From contig NZ_CP080095.1 in NCBI RefSeq assembly GCF_019428685.1, positions 2,790,001 to 2,854,000 on the forward strand: 64,000 bases of DNA. Reading direction: 5' to 3'. This document shows, piece after piece, positions 9,732-19,083 of this stretch; the stretch's first letter is position 1, and every line of letters starts with the position of its first letter. The DNA is from Paraburkholderia edwinii (lineage in GTDB: Bacteria > Pseudomonadota > Gammaproteobacteria > Burkholderiales > Burkholderiaceae). Below the pieces are notes generated by a model. The model ran no database searches. It saw only the letters and a program-made list of their open reading frames with translations, and had not been told where the DNA came from. A program made the position numbers and the translations under genes.

Positions 9732-9762
9732 ACGCCTCTCGGCTCGCCAGTATGAATGACGC

Positions 9763-10002
9763 TTACGAGCCGAAGTAAATGTCGCAGTAGCTCACCGGGC
9801 CCACGCACGAGCGGTCGGGGTGCTGCGCCGCATGGGACGCCGGCAAGCTCGTACAGCCGGCGAATGCAACTGACGCCGCGCCGAGCGCGACCCATCTTTT
9901 CCAGCGAACGCGCTGCGTGTGGGCACGCGTTCGATGATCGCGTGAAGGCCCGTTGGCTTCGCACGCGGGCGTGACGATTCGTTGCCGGCCGGCTTCGGTC
10001 AT
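9763..10002 (-). CDS. Small putative lipoprotein
   Basis: 79 residues. The ATG at 10002 is favoured by GGAGA eight bases upstream; an ATG at 10017 is the alternative. A charged, Arg-rich N-terminus is followed by a hydrophobic stretch and the lipobox-like VAFAGC, then a short mature part ending GPVSYCDIYFGS. The long charged N-region is unusual for a Sec signal. I recognise no family; the GPVS-C-x-x-YFGS ending looks like a small conserved cell-envelope protein type. It is convergent with the dehalogenase. Confidence 0.6.
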   Translation of the reverse strand: MTEAGRQRIVTPACEANGPSRDHRTRAHTQRVRWKRWVALGAASVAFAGCTSLPASHAAQHPDRSCVGPVSYCDIYFGS

Positions 10003-10392
10003 TATTGTGTTCTCCATGGCAGTATCGGGTTGAGAATCAACCCCTCTCCTCTTCTTTGTTGCCCCATGCACGTCGCCGTTCGACACGTCGATGTGTTTGC
10101 GGCTGACGGTGCGTAAACCGGCCAACCTGTTCCGTTATTCCACGCAGGGCACGAAAAAACTCGAGCGATGCCGCACGGCTGCATCGCAGTGCTTCGAACC
10201 GCTCTGCGCCGTAAAGCAGAGCGAAATTGTTTAGCCGAGCACGGAATACTGATCGCTTTCATCGGTTTACTCGCACAGAAATGACCGGTCCCGCCCACTT
10301 GCGCGAGTCACCGGAATTTCGTCCTTCGCCACGTAATGCGGATATCTAATCAAGTGGCGAACAACTCAACAAATCGAAACGGAGACAATCCG
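10003..10392. other. 390-bp intergenic region upstream of the porin
   Basis: This lies between the divergently read lipoprotein and porin genes and must hold both promoters. The AT content rises near 10330-10385. I see no clear operator, RNA or repeat. Confidence 0.4.
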
Positions 10393-11559
10393 ATGAAAAA
10401 GACATTGGTCGCGATCGCTATAACATCGACGTTTGCATCGCTGGCGCATGCGCAAGGCAGCGTGACGCTTTATGGCCTGATCGACGAAGGCTTTGAAGCC
10501 GTCAGCAATGTCGCTACCTCCGGGGCTAACGGGGCGCGGCAATACAGACTCGATTCGGCGAGTGGCCTGAACAGTTCGCGCTGGGGCCTGCGCGGAGTCG
10601 AAGATCTCGGTGGCGGGCTAAAGGCGATTTTCCAGCTCGAGAATGGTTTCGAACTCAATAACGGCCGCCTCAGCCAGGGCGGCGCAGAGTTCGGCCGGCA
10701 AGCCTTCGTCGGCATAAGCAGCGGCAAGTTCGGTACGGTCACGCTCGGCCGCCAATACGACAGCGTCGTCGACTACGTCGGCACTTATTCGTTTTCCGAC
10801 ACGAGCGTCGGCACGGCTCACTCGGCACATCCCGCCGATCTCGACAACTTCAACAACAGCCGGCGTACCAACAACGCCGTAAAGTTCAAGAGCGCCGACT
10901 ACGCGGGGCTGACCTTCGGCGGCGTCTACAGCTTCGGCGGTGTGCCGGGTTCGGTCGGCACCAATCAAATCTATTCGGTCGGCATCGGCTATAAGCGCGG
11001 TCCGATCAATCTTGGCGCCGCGTATCTGGACGCACGTAACCCGGCCTCCTCGCTGTTCGGCAGCAACCCAAGCGACACGCCAACCTCGAATGGCCTCACC
11101 GGTTCGCCCGTGTTCAGCGGCTATGCAAGCGCGAGTTCGTACCATGTGGCCGCGGCGGCTGGCACCTACTCGATCGGGCCGGCGACGATCGGCGCGAACT
11201 GGTCGAATGTGCGCTTTGCCGGAATCGCAGCGCTGAACCACGTCACCGCGGTGTTCAACGACGTCGAAGCGAGCGTTCAGTATCACATCACGCCGACGCT
11301 GCTGGCTGGGGTTGCGTACAACTATCTGCACGGTAGCGCCGCGAACGCCACGGTGGGTGGCGCAAACTACAGCCAGTTTGGAGGCGGCGTTGAATACGCA
11401 CTCTCGGTACGTACCGACGTGTACGCGGCAGTCGACTATCAGGTGGCCAACGGACACGACTCCACCGGACATGGCGCCACCGCGAATCTGGCGGGACTGT
11501 CACCGTCTTCGAACCGCTATCAGACAGTGGGCCGCGTCGGCCTGCGCCATCGCTTCTGA
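10393..11559 (+). CDS. Outer-membrane porin, Gram-negative porin_4/OmpC-like
   Basis: 388 residues, forming a trimeric 16-strand channel for small hydrophilic solutes. GGAGA precedes the ATG. The signal peptide runs from MKKTLVAIAI to LAHA, cleaved before QGSVTLYGLIDEG, the standard first strand of betaproteobacterial porins. Other family marks are SRWGLRGVEDLGGGLKAIFQLENGF, RQAFVGISSGKFGTVTLGRQYDS and the C-terminal GRVGLRHRF, whose final Phe is needed for outer-membrane assembly. The monocistronic layout next to the haloacid module does not prove a functional link. Confidence 0.94.
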   Translation: MKKTLVAIAITSTFASLAHAQGSVTLYGLIDEGFEAVSNVATSGANGARQYRLDSASGLNSSRWGLRGVEDLGGGLKAIFQLENGFELNNGRLSQGGAEFGRQAFVGISSGKFGTVTLGRQYDSVVDYVGTYSFSDTSVGTAHSAHPADLDNFNNSRRTNNAVKFKSADYAGLTFGGVYSFGGVPGSVGTNQIYSVGIGYKRGPINLGAAYLDARNPASSLFGSNPSDTPTSNGLTGSPVFSGYASASSYHVAAAAGTYSIGPATIGANWSNVRFAGIAALNHVTAVFNDVEASVQYHITPTLLAGVAYNYLHGSAANATVGGANYSQFGGGVEYALSVRTDVYAAVDYQVANGHDSTGHGATANLAGLSPSSNRYQTVGRVGLRHRF

Positions 11560-11956
11560 CGTGTGCGACGAGCGCGGGCGACCGCGCTTCGATCTCGGGC
11601 CTACGGCGCTGCGCCTCGCGCAGCCCGCTGTGCTTTCTGCGGTGCTTTATTCGGCGCAGGCTTTGCCTCGCGCGGTGTGCGCCCTGCCGGCGCTGCGTTT
11701 CTGGCGAAAACGCTCGCGATATTCTTGACTTTCAGAAAGTCTAAAAGTCGGCGCGATCAGTTGTAATGCGATCGACGTGTTCCAGTCAGGAGGACCGACG
11801 CAGCGAATCCGACGAATGCCAGACAGTGCGGAATAAAGTGTTTTAGGGGGCGTTCTGGAGATGTCGCCCAGCGAGCGTCACTGTCCTGACAGATCGAAAT
11901 CTACGCACGCGTTAGCCATTCGCTGGGTATTCCCTTCCCCACTCCTGGATGCAATC
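11560..11956. other. 397-bp intergenic region with hairpin and palindrome
   Basis: A GC stem with a GCGA tetraloop (11571-11588, arms AGCGCGG/CCGCGCT) follows the porin stop. It could aid transcript ending or stability but lacks a T-run. A perfect palindrome sits at 11727-11741. The rest is unremarkable. Confidence 0.4.
11727..11741. promoter_or_regulatory. Perfect 15-bp palindrome, possible operator
   Basis: GACTTTC-A-GAAAGTC begins inside a TTGACT hexamer that resembles a -35 box. It lies about 215 bp upstream of the FMN reductase start and may be an operator for that gene. No known regulator family is clearly indicated. Confidence 0.35.
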
Positions 11957-12538
11957 GTGACCAGAATTTCTGTAATTGTCGGCAGCGTCCGCCCCGGCCG
12001 CTTTGCTGAAAAGCCAGCGAACTGGATCGCCGATCATTTGCGACAGCACTCGGCGATCGATACCCGGATTCTCGATCTGATCGACTTTCCGCTGCCGATG
12101 TACGAAGAGCCTCTGCCGCCCGCTTACCCGGGCCGGCCACCTTTCACGAACGAGGTCGTGATTCGCTGGACAGCGGAGATCGCCGCATCCGACGGTTTCG
12201 TGATCGTGACCCCCGAGTACAACCACGGCTATCCGCCCGTGTTGAAGAATGCGCTCGACTACGTTTACGGCGAATGGCACCGCAAGCCGGTTGCTTTCAT
12301 CAGTTACGGAGAAGTCGCGGGGGCGCGAAGCGTCACTCACCTCAGGGATGTTGTCGGCACTCTCGGGATGGCTTCGATCCGTCACGCCGTGCAACTCCCC
12401 TTCGCCACGCTGATGACGCACTATCGAGGCGAAGATGTCGCCGCGGCGCTCGCAGAGTTCGACGATGTCGGCTCCGCCATGGTGGGCGAACTTCTCTGGT
12501 GGACGGCGGCGTTGAAAGAAGCACGCGACAAGGGTTGA
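11957..12538 (+). CDS. NAD(P)H-dependent FMN reductase family protein
   Basis: 193 residues from a GTG at 11957, chosen because the flavodoxin-like fold begins right there (TRISVIVGSVRPGRF). An in-frame ATG at 11861 would add 32 unrelated residues and has its GGAG touching the start. FMN-binding loops are GSVRPGR and TPEYNHGYPPVLKNALDY, both typical of the FMN_red family (azoreductase, chromate or quinone reductase types). The protein is soluble. The physiological acceptor is unknown. It is convergent with the flagellin gene. Confidence 0.85.
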   Translation: MTRISVIVGSVRPGRFAEKPANWIADHLRQHSAIDTRILDLIDFPLPMYEEPLPPAYPGRPPFTNEVVIRWTAEIAASDGFVIVTPEYNHGYPPVLKNALDYVYGEWHRKPVAFISYGEVAGARSVTHLRDVVGTLGMASIRHAVQLPFATLMTHYRGEDVAAALAEFDDVGSAMVGELLWWTAALKEARDKG

Positions 12539-12546
12539 TAGTTTGC

Positions 12547-12584
12547 GGGGCGAGCCGCGTCGTTAAGACCCTCCTGCTCGCCCC
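12547..12584. terminator. GC-rich hairpin between convergent genes
   Basis: Nine-base arms GGGGCGAGC (12547-12555) and GCTCGCCCC (12576-12584) enclose a 20-base loop, between the FMN reductase and flagellin stops. There is no T-run on either side, so it is at best a weak bidirectional terminator or an mRNA 3' stabiliser. Confidence 0.45.
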
Positions 12585-12610
12585 GTATGCATTACAACCT
12601 TAAGCGCCGC

Positions 12611-14068
12611 TTACTGCAGCAGCTTCAGCACCTGCTGCGGCTGCGAGTTCGCTTGTGCAAGCACCGAGATACCGGCTTGCTGCAGCACCTGTGCCCTGCT
12701 CAGGTTCGCCGTTTCCTGTGCGAAATCGGCATCCGTGATTTGCGACTGCGCACTTGCCAGATCGGTCGACTCATTCTGCTGCGACTGCGAGATGGCGGCA
12801 AAGCGATTTTGCGCGGCACCCAGCGACGCCTGAAGGTTGGCGATCCCAGCCAGCGCATTGTCGATCGCCTCCATCGCGTTGGTCGCGCCTTGCGTCGTGC
12901 TGATGTCGATCTGCGACACAGCGGTCGGCACGTTCAAGGTATTGACGCTCGCAAGCAAGGTGCCCGACGGCTGGGCGCCGGTGCCGCTGCCAATCGTGCT
13001 GGTCGGTGCTACGCCGTTGAAGCCGAAGCTGCTTAACACTCCGCCCGTGGTTGACGCGATATTGAAAAGCCCTGCCGTTACAGACGGCGAGATTGATTTG
13101 CCATCCTGATCGACAAACTTGATGTTGCCCTTACCGTCCGCTTCGACGGTAATTGAGGTAATCACGTTCGGCGTACCGACGGATGCGTCCTTACCAGTCG
13201 CCGGGTCGATGTTGATGCCCGAGATTTCGCCGAAGATCGTACCGTCCGCAGCGCCGGAATTATTTGCGGCGGCGCTGGAAATGATGGCGATTTCGTTTGC
13301 CGGCGAGAGCGCGCTGCCGGTCGTGAGCCCCAATGACGAGACGCCGTTGCTCGTCGTCGTCGTGAACAGGGCTGCCGATGCGGCCGACGAAATGGCGTCG
13401 CCGTTCTGGTCGACGAAATTGAAGCCCCCGTTGCCATTCGCGATGATGTCGATTTCCACGATCGGGCCGAGCCCGCCGCTCGTGTGCTCCGTACCGTCCG
13501 CGTTCAGGTTCAGATGCGTGATTGCGCCGAGCTTGCTGCCGGCCTGCACGAAGCCGCCGCCAAGCGACGCCGCCGAGACACCCTGGCTCAGATCCAGCGC
13601 CACGGTCTGGCCGACGTTCGCGCCGACCTGCACCTGGATCACACCGGCCTGCCCGTTCAACAGCCCGATGCCGTTGAATTGCGTCTGCGAAGCGATACGG
13701 TTCACTTCCGCGATCTGCTGCGACACTTCCTGCTGCAATGCCTGCTGATTGGCCGTGGTCAGCGTGCCGCCTGCGGCTTCACCAGCCAGCGAGCGGATAC
13801 GCTGCAGGCTTGCCGTGATCTGCGCGAGGCCCGTGCTGGCCGTTTGCACCAGCGATACGCCGTTGTTCGCATTTGACACGCCCTGATTCAGGCCGTTGAT
13901 CTGTGTCTCAAGCGAAGTGGAAATGGCGAGGCCAGCTGCGTCGTCGGCCGCACTGTTGATGCGCTTGCCTGACGACAGGCGCGTGATCGCTTGCGACAGC
14001 GCACTACCGGAACCGTTCAGGTTCTCCTGCGCAGTAAGCGAAGGGATATTGCTGTTTATGCCGAGCAT
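12611..14068 (-). CDS. fliC: Flagellin with duplicated central segment
   Basis: 485 residues from the ATG at 14068 (GGAGA upstream). It forms the flagellar filament after export by the flagellar type III system. Residues 1-170 carry the conserved D0/D1 region (LSSGKRINSAADDAAGLAIS, QTQFNGIGLL). Residues 395-485 carry the C-terminal D1/D0 region (ISQSQQNESTDLASA, ending VLQQAGISVLAQANSQPQQV). The variable part holds two related blocks, about 203-250 and 302-349, sharing FVDQNGDAIS/FVDQDGKSIS. No other flagellar gene is in the window. A sigma-28 promoter lies upstream. Confidence 0.95.
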   Translation of the reverse strand: MLGINSNIPSLTAQENLNGSGSALSQAITRLSSGKRINSAADDAAGLAISTSLETQINGLNQGVSNANNGVSLVQTASTGLAQITASLQRIRSLAGEAAGGTLTTANQQALQQEVSQQIAEVNRIASQTQFNGIGLLNGQAGVIQVQVGANVGQTVALDLSQGVSAASLGGGFVQAGSKLGAITHLNLNADGTEHTSGGLGPIVEIDIIANGNGGFNFVDQNGDAISSAASAALFTTTTSNGVSSLGLTTGSALSPANEIAIISSAAANNSGAADGTIFGEISGINIDPATGKDASVGTPNVITSITVEADGKGNIKFVDQDGKSISPSVTAGLFNIASTTGGVLSSFGFNGVAPTSTIGSGTGAQPSGTLLASVNTLNVPTAVSQIDISTTQGATNAMEAIDNALAGIANLQASLGAAQNRFAAISQSQQNESTDLASAQSQITDADFAQETANLSRAQVLQQAGISVLAQANSQPQQVLKLLQ

Positions 14069-14158
14069 GCGGTTCTCCGTGGAAGGATGGGTCTTAAACA
14101 CCTGACAAGGTTGAGATCGTTGGAAGCACTCGTTCATTGCTGCCCGCCTCAGCTCGCG

Positions 14159-14185
14159 TTGTCGGCCTTCCGGAAAACCGCTTGA
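14159..14185 (-). promoter_or_regulatory. Sigma-28 (FliA) promoter of the flagellin gene
   Basis: Read on the minus strand, TCAA-N15-GCCGACAA differs from the flagellar consensus TAAA-N15-GCCGATAA at two positions with exact spacing. It lies about 90 bases upstream of the flagellin start codon. Confidence 0.75.
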
Positions 14186-14296
14186 GGATAAAACGCGCTC
14201 AGGCGCGCAAGGACAAGTAATAGGCGTTAATCGTCAACCGCCATCGTTGGAGTGGACCCAAGATTTCTGTGCGACGAGAACATCAGACGGCACGAA

Positions 14297-15754
14297 ATGA
14301 ATGGCACACACAATCTCTTTACTGAATTGATTCAGGGTGACGGTAAAGCATCCTGGGCTAGCCTTGAAGCAGTTAAAGCGCACCCTACTCACGATTACGC
14401 TAAAGAACAGTTCAAGACCAACGAGAAATCTCCCTCGACCGGCTCAGCCCGTCTTATGGCCAGGGCATTCGCCGATCGCCTGAACCGGGATCCGCAGGCG
14501 GTCGCCGGCCTTAGCAATCAGGACGTCACCTCCGGACTCCTTACACTAGGTAGATGGCACTGGGAAGCCACGTGTCAGAACGCTGCGGCACATCTGGCAA
14601 GGAGAATCCGGAACGACACCGCATTTTCGCCGAGTCTGAGTGGCGGCGAACTGGCTGACTGCCTGGATTCGCTCGCCGCATGGAACGGGGAGATTTTCAG
14701 GGACGCCAGCGTCAGACTGATCTCGTATATCGAAGCGAGCACTCTCCACTTCGATACGCAAGGTGGCCGGCAAGTGGCCAGCAGTCTGAATGCGCTTGGA
14801 ACGTGGCATCGCGAAGACACCTGCCGAAAAATGGGTTTGAGACTCGCCGCCAGGCTTGCGAATGATGAGTCATTGCGCGCAGCACTTGATGGACAGCAAG
14901 TTGCCAATTGTCTCAATGGACTCGCCAGATGGAGCAAAGAACCGGTATGCCGATCCGCAGGTGCCCATCTCGCGCTCAGGCTGACGACCGCTCCTTTTTT
15001 ACATGACAGCCTGAACCCACAGGAGGTTGCCACCTGCCTCTATGCGCTAAGCAGGTGGCATGACGACGAGGCGTGCGTGCAAACCTGCATGCTTCTGGCA
15101 AGACGGATTGCTAGTGACGAAATATTGCGAATTCAGTTCGACGGACGCGGGGTCGCTCACTGCCTGAGCGCACTGGCGAACTGGACTAGCAAACCGATAT
15201 GCGCGGACGCAGGGAAAAAACTGGCCACCCGCCTTGCCAACAGTGAAACCCTGCTTAGACAACTGAACGGCGCCCGCATAGCGACTTGCCTGGGTGCACT
15301 TGTGGAGTGGAGCGATGACAACGCGTGTCGGGCTGCGGGAGCACAACTCGCAAAGCGGTTGTCGGCGGACGGTCCGATGCGCCACAGTCTTCATGGAAGG
15401 TATGTCGCGGTATGCCTGCACGCTTTGGCAACCTGGTCTGCCAACGAGGCGTGCCATAAAGCGGCCGTTCAGCTATCAAGACGACTCGCATCGGATGACA
15501 TGTGGCGGCGTCTGAGTCCAAAGCATGTCATCAACAGCCTGAAGGCCTTGAGCAAGCTCGAAGGTGAAGAGCCGTGCCGGGACGCGGCCGCGAAGCTCTC
15601 GCAACGAATCTTTGCCGACGACGCCCTGCGTTCTGGTCTAAGCCGGCAGCAGCTGACCGATTGCTGCGAGGCACTTGCGAAGTGGGATTCGCATGAGGTC
15701 TGTTGTCATGCCGCAAGTCAGCTTGCCCTGCTTATCCAGTCAGCACGGCATTGA
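14297..15754 (+). CDS. SKWP/RipS-like 42-residue helical repeat protein, candidate effector
   Basis: 485 residues from the ATG at 14297; a GTG at 14252 could add 15. After about 70 polar N-terminal residues, ten tandem units of 41-42 residues fill the protein. Each has the pattern A-x-CL-x-AL-x-x-W-x4-CR-x-A...LA-R. The tryptophans are at 87, 129, 170, 212, 254, 296, 338, 380 and 463, with Leu421 in the ninth unit. This period and motif (LYALSRW, LSALANW, LKALSK) match the ARM/HEAT-like repeats of the Ralstonia SKWP effectors. No signal peptide or membrane span is seen. No hrp-II box (TTCG-N16-TTCG) was found upstream. Secretion is unproven. Confidence 0.65.
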   Translation: MNGTHNLFTELIQGDGKASWASLEAVKAHPTHDYAKEQFKTNEKSPSTGSARLMARAFADRLNRDPQAVAGLSNQDVTSGLLTLGRWHWEATCQNAAAHLARRIRNDTAFSPSLSGGELADCLDSLAAWNGEIFRDASVRLISYIEASTLHFDTQGGRQVASSLNALGTWHREDTCRKMGLRLAARLANDESLRAALDGQQVANCLNGLARWSKEPVCRSAGAHLALRLTTAPFLHDSLNPQEVATCLYALSRWHDDEACVQTCMLLARRIASDEILRIQFDGRGVAHCLSALANWTSKPICADAGKKLATRLANSETLLRQLNGARIATCLGALVEWSDDNACRAAGAQLAKRLSADGPMRHSLHGRYVAVCLHALATWSANEACHKAAVQLSRRLASDDMWRRLSPKHVINSLKALSKLEGEEPCRDAAAKLSQRIFADDALRSGLSRQQLTDCCEALAKWDSHEVCCHAASQLALLIQSARH

Positions 15755-15972
15755 AGTTTTCTGAGAAAAGCCTCTCTTTGACTCTAGCCCGAATCAGCCA
15801 CAGTCGTGTCGAACATGCGGCGCTATTGACAACAACTGTACGTTCAATAAAGCCCGACATCTGAAATTCCTGAGAGATAATTTCAGCGATATCCAGTCGT
15901 TCGGAAAACTGATCGCTTCCCATTTTCGAAAAATAGATTCAGGACGTGAATGGAAATTATCCGAGCCTGACA

Positions 15973-16929
15973 ATGAAGCATTTTGTTACGCAAGCACTCA
16001 AAGGCAAAAAACCACGAACAGAAGAGGAATGGCACGAACTGGTGCGAAGAAACTGGAGTATGGAATGTGCGTTCAACAAGGAGCACGCAGGCGACCTGCT
16101 TGCTACGTCGTGGTCAATGGGCGATATCCGCTTTGAAGCCGCCGATCTGTCAGGACAGCGCTGGACATGGATACCCGGACCTGGGCTGAACCACTGGCGC
16201 AGTCACTATCTTGTCCTGCTGTTAATCGAAAGCGGCGAGATCGAGATGGAACAGGACGGCACGCACATCCGGCTTCGGGAAGGTTCGCTCGCGATCTTCG
16301 ATGGAAGCAACAGGTACACGCAAACATCGAAAGCGAATTCACGGGCAATCGCGCTGCGGGTCGCCAAAGCGTCGCTTGAGAACAGGGGCAGACTATTTTC
16401 GCGCCGATCGATGTTTGTGCCAAACCCGACCTCGCCCGATGTCGAACTGCTGAGGTCACTGATCGAAGGCGCCACTGCTTATGGGGAAAATTGCAGTGAC
16501 CATAACGCAAGACTCGTTGCCGATTATCTGACCGATCTGCTTGGAATTGCTACCAATACCGCGACGCTGCCGGTTCGGCTGGTCAGGTCTGACGTCATGC
16601 TCGGCAAGATCAAGCGCTTTATCGACCGTAACGTCGGCAACGAGCATATCGATATCGCGATGGTCGCTAGCGCGATGGGTGTTTCCAAGCGCCATCTGAA
16701 CAGACTGTTTGAACGTGAGGGCTCTTCTGTCATGCGCTATGTGTTGCAACAGCGGCTCGCCAAAGCCACAGAAATTCTGACGAGTGGCGACGTTGACGTT
16801 CGAATCAGCGATATTGCATGGCAGTGCGGCTTTGTGAGCGCAGCGCATTTTAGTCGGGTCTTCAAGAAGCACTATGGAAAAAGCCCAACCGAGTTCCAGC
16901 GATGCGGTATGACATCCGCCAGTGAGTGA
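15973..16929 (+). CDS. AraC-family regulator, FeaR-like N-terminal domain
   Basis: 318 residues from the ATG at 15973; a GTG at 15946 would add nine. The N-terminal half is the cupin-like AraC-binding domain seen in FeaR-type regulators (RSHYLVLLLIESGEIEMEQDG, LREGSLAIFDGS). The last 100 residues hold the two helix-turn-helix motifs (VSKRHLNRLFEREGSSVMRY and IAWQCGFVSAAHFSRVFKKH). Inducer and targets are unknown. It follows the repeat-protein gene by 218 bp of lower-GC DNA in the same direction. That makes the pair look like one acquired unit, but control of one by the other is only a guess. Confidence 0.88.
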   Translation: MKHFVTQALKGKKPRTEEEWHELVRRNWSMECAFNKEHAGDLLATSWSMGDIRFEAADLSGQRWTWIPGPGLNHWRSHYLVLLLIESGEIEMEQDGTHIRLREGSLAIFDGSNRYTQTSKANSRAIALRVAKASLENRGRLFSRRSMFVPNPTSPDVELLRSLIEGATAYGENCSDHNARLVADYLTDLLGIATNTATLPVRLVRSDVMLGKIKRFIDRNVGNEHIDIAMVASAMGVSKRHLNRLFEREGSSVMRYVLQQRLAKATEILTSGDVDVRISDIAWQCGFVSAAHFSRVFKKHYGKSPTEFQRCGMTSASE

Positions 16930-17180
16930 AGACAGCACACACGCTCCCTCGGGAGCCCTTTAGCACGCTTCGTTTTTTACGCCGCCTGGCGATGCGCGCG
17001 GAGTCGAAACAGCCTCGAAATTCGCATTGGGTCGCGCCGCGTTGCACCACCCCTTCGACGCGTCGTTGAGCACGATTACCCAATATGTAGACAAAATTCT
17101 AGACTCACTGACATGCGTCTCGAGTCGGGAGTGCTGACCTGTCTACGCAGCGCGTTGGGCGCTTGTCCCACCTGGCTTAC

Positions 17181-17215
17181 TTTTTTCGCGGGCCGCACAG
17201 TGTGCGGCCCGTTTT
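17181..17215. terminator. Bidirectional rho-independent terminator
   Basis: Eleven-base arms CGGGCCGCACA and TGTGCGGCCCG (17189-17211) are flanked by TTTTTT on the left and TTTTC on the right. It lies between the AraC gene and the convergent beta-propeller gene. The rest of the 304-bp gap shows nothing else recognised. Confidence 0.75.
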
Positions 17216-17233
17216 CGCTTCAGCGATGGAGCC

Positions 17234-17896
17234 TCAATTCCGCTCCGCCTCGACGCTGCGCAGCGCGTTCGGATCCTCGCCGACCACCTTGATGGTCTTC
17301 CCGTTCGACGATATGAGCACCTGCGGGTCCCACGCGCCGTGACCGCTCATCTCCCGGTGCTGTTCGACGAGCAACGCCCCCACATACTTGCCCCGCGAGA
17401 CCACGCTCAGCGCGTTACCGTCGGCCACGAAGCGTTGCGGACCGCCGGAAGTCGGCACGGCATGAACGGCGGCTGTCGTACCTGAAGCCGCCGTCAAAAA
17501 GTAGACCGTCGCGCCATCCGGCGAAAAAATCGGATGATCGATGTCCGCAAGCACGTGTTCGGGCTTTTCCTTTCCCTCGGCCTTGCCGGTCACGAGCCGG
17601 ACCGCCCTGTGATCCTTCAGATGGATTACCCACAGGTCGCGCACGGCCGGACTGTCGTGCGCCTCGTCGACGCCGCGCGTCTGCCGCGTGAAAGCGACCG
17701 CGTCGCCAGTCGGGGAAATGGCGGGCGCGTCATCGGCGCCCGTTTCGGTCAGCGCTTCGGTGGCGCCGCCGGGCGCCGTGTAGACGATATTGCCTTCCTG
17801 CACCGATACATAGCCGATCGGAGCGGCAGCCCATGACGCATGGGGTGGGAAGGCGAATAAGCAAAATGCAGCGATCCCCGGTAAAGCCGGTCTCAT
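17234..17896 (-). CDS. Exported TolB-like (PD40) beta-propeller protein
   Basis: 220 residues from the ATG at 17896, with GAGGAAA upstream. A signal peptide (MRPALPGIAAFCLFAF...ASWA) is followed by short blades with PD40/WD40-like motifs, AISPTGDAVAFTR and PIFSPDGATVYFLT, as in the TolB propeller. With only about three recognisable blades it is short for a full propeller and may need a partner. Function is unknown. It lies 200 bp downstream of the 6-phosphogluconate dehydrogenase gene on the same strand, too far to assume one operon. Confidence 0.7.
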   Translation of the reverse strand: MRPALPGIAAFCLFAFPPHASWAAAPIGYVSVQEGNIVYTAPGGATEALTETGADDAPAISPTGDAVAFTRQTRGVDEAHDSPAVRDLWVIHLKDHRAVRLVTGKAEGKEKPEHVLADIDHPIFSPDGATVYFLTAASGTTAAVHAVPTSGGPQRFVADGNALSVVSRGKYVGALLVEQHREMSGHGAWDPQVLISSNGKTIKVVGEDPNALRSVEAERN

Positions 17897-18096
17897 GGGC
17901 GGTTTCCTCGCAGTTTCCTGACAGTTATCTGGCGGTTTCGTGGCAAACCCCGGCGATGGAGTAACGGCCACTCCTCCATCGCCGGGTTGTCGATACCGCA
18001 TATATCGGCCACGCATCGAACGTCTTGAGGCCGACCGCCAGTCAGTCACCACCAGCCGCCAGTCAGCAGCTGATCAGGAACCGCCGCCCGCTTTGC

Positions 18097-19077
18097 TTAT
18101 TTGACCGGAAACTCCTTATGCCCGCCGAACCCAAACCGCATCGCCGAAAGCATCCGTTCAGGAAATGCCTCTGCGTCACGTGACCGGAACCGCGTATAGA
18201 GCGCCGCCGACAACACCTGCGCCGGCACCGCTTCCTCGATCGCCGCTTCGATGGTCCAGCGCCCTTCTCCGCTGTCCGCGACCTCGGTCGAGAAATGCTT
18301 GAGCGTGTTGTCCTGCGCGAGCGCGCCTGCCGTCAGGTCGAGCAGCCACGACGATACGACGCTGCCGCGCCGCCACACTTCCGCGACATCGGCGAGGTCA
18401 ATCTGATAACGCTGGCCTTCCGGCAGCTCCGCCATGCTCTTGTGCTCGAGAATGTGGAACCCTTCGGCGTACGCCTGCATCAGCCCGTATTCGATGCCGT
18501 TATGCACCATCTTCACGAAGTGCCCGGAGCCGACCGGCCCAACATGCATATAGCCGTTCTCGACGCGCTTGTCGCGTCCTTCGCGGTTCGGCGTGCCCGG
18601 AATATCGCCGCGTCCCGGCGCGAGCACCGATAGGATCGGATCGACGCGCTGCACGACGGCATCGTCGCCGCCGATCATCATGCAATAGCCGCGCTCGAGT
18701 CCCCACACGCCGCCCGACGTGCCGACGTCCACGTAATGCAGGCCCTGCTCGCGCAATTGCGCGGCGCGGCGGATATCGTCCTTGTAGAACGTATTGCCGC
18801 CGTCGATTACTACGTCATCCTTGCTGAGTATCTTGCGCAAATCGTTCAGCGTATCTTCGGTAATCTTGCCGGCCGGCAGCATCAGCCAGACCACGCGCGG
18901 CGCCGACAGCTTCGCGACGAGATCGCCGAGATCCTTCGCGCCGGTCGCGCCTTCCTTCGCAAGCGCTTCGGTCGCCTGAGGATTGTGGTCGTAAACAACG
19001 CACTGATGCCCGCCACGCATAAGCCGGCGTCCGATATTGCCGCCCATGCGTCCCAATCCCACGATTCCGATCTGCAT
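18097..19077 (-). CDS. gnd: 6-phosphogluconate dehydrogenase, short GntZ/YqeC type
   Basis: 326 residues. It oxidises and decarboxylates 6-phosphogluconate to ribulose 5-phosphate in the oxidative pentose phosphate pathway. The Rossmann start [17 protein letters not shown] is followed by [31 protein letters not shown] and the catalytic Lys region [13 protein letters not shown]. The length places it in the short, often NAD-dependent class rather than the 470-residue Gnd type. It starts only six bases after the transketolase stop, so the two are one operon feeding the same pathway. Confidence 0.93.
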   Translation of the reverse strand: MQIGIVGLGRMGGNIGRRLMRGGHQCVVYDHNPQATEALAKEGATGAKDLGDLVAKLSAPRVVWLMLPAGKITEDTLNDLRKILSKDDVVIDGGNTFYKDDIRRAAQLREQGLHYVDVGTSGGVWGLERGYCMMIGGDDAVVQRVDPILSVLAPGRGDIPGTPNREGRDKRVENGYMHVGPVGSGHFVKMVHNGIEYGLMQAYAEGFHILEHKSMAELPEGQRYQIDLADVAEVWRRGSVVSSWLLDLTAGALAQDNTLKHFSTEVADSGEGRWTIEAAIEEAVPAQVLSAALYTRFRSRDAEAFPERMLSAMRFGFGGHKEFPVK

Positions 19078-19083
19078 GATGTG

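Noticed and set aside
14120..14296. hrp-II box (TTCG-N16-TTCG) upstream of the SKWP-like gene
   Set aside because: No such pair was found by eye; type III control therefore remains unsupported.
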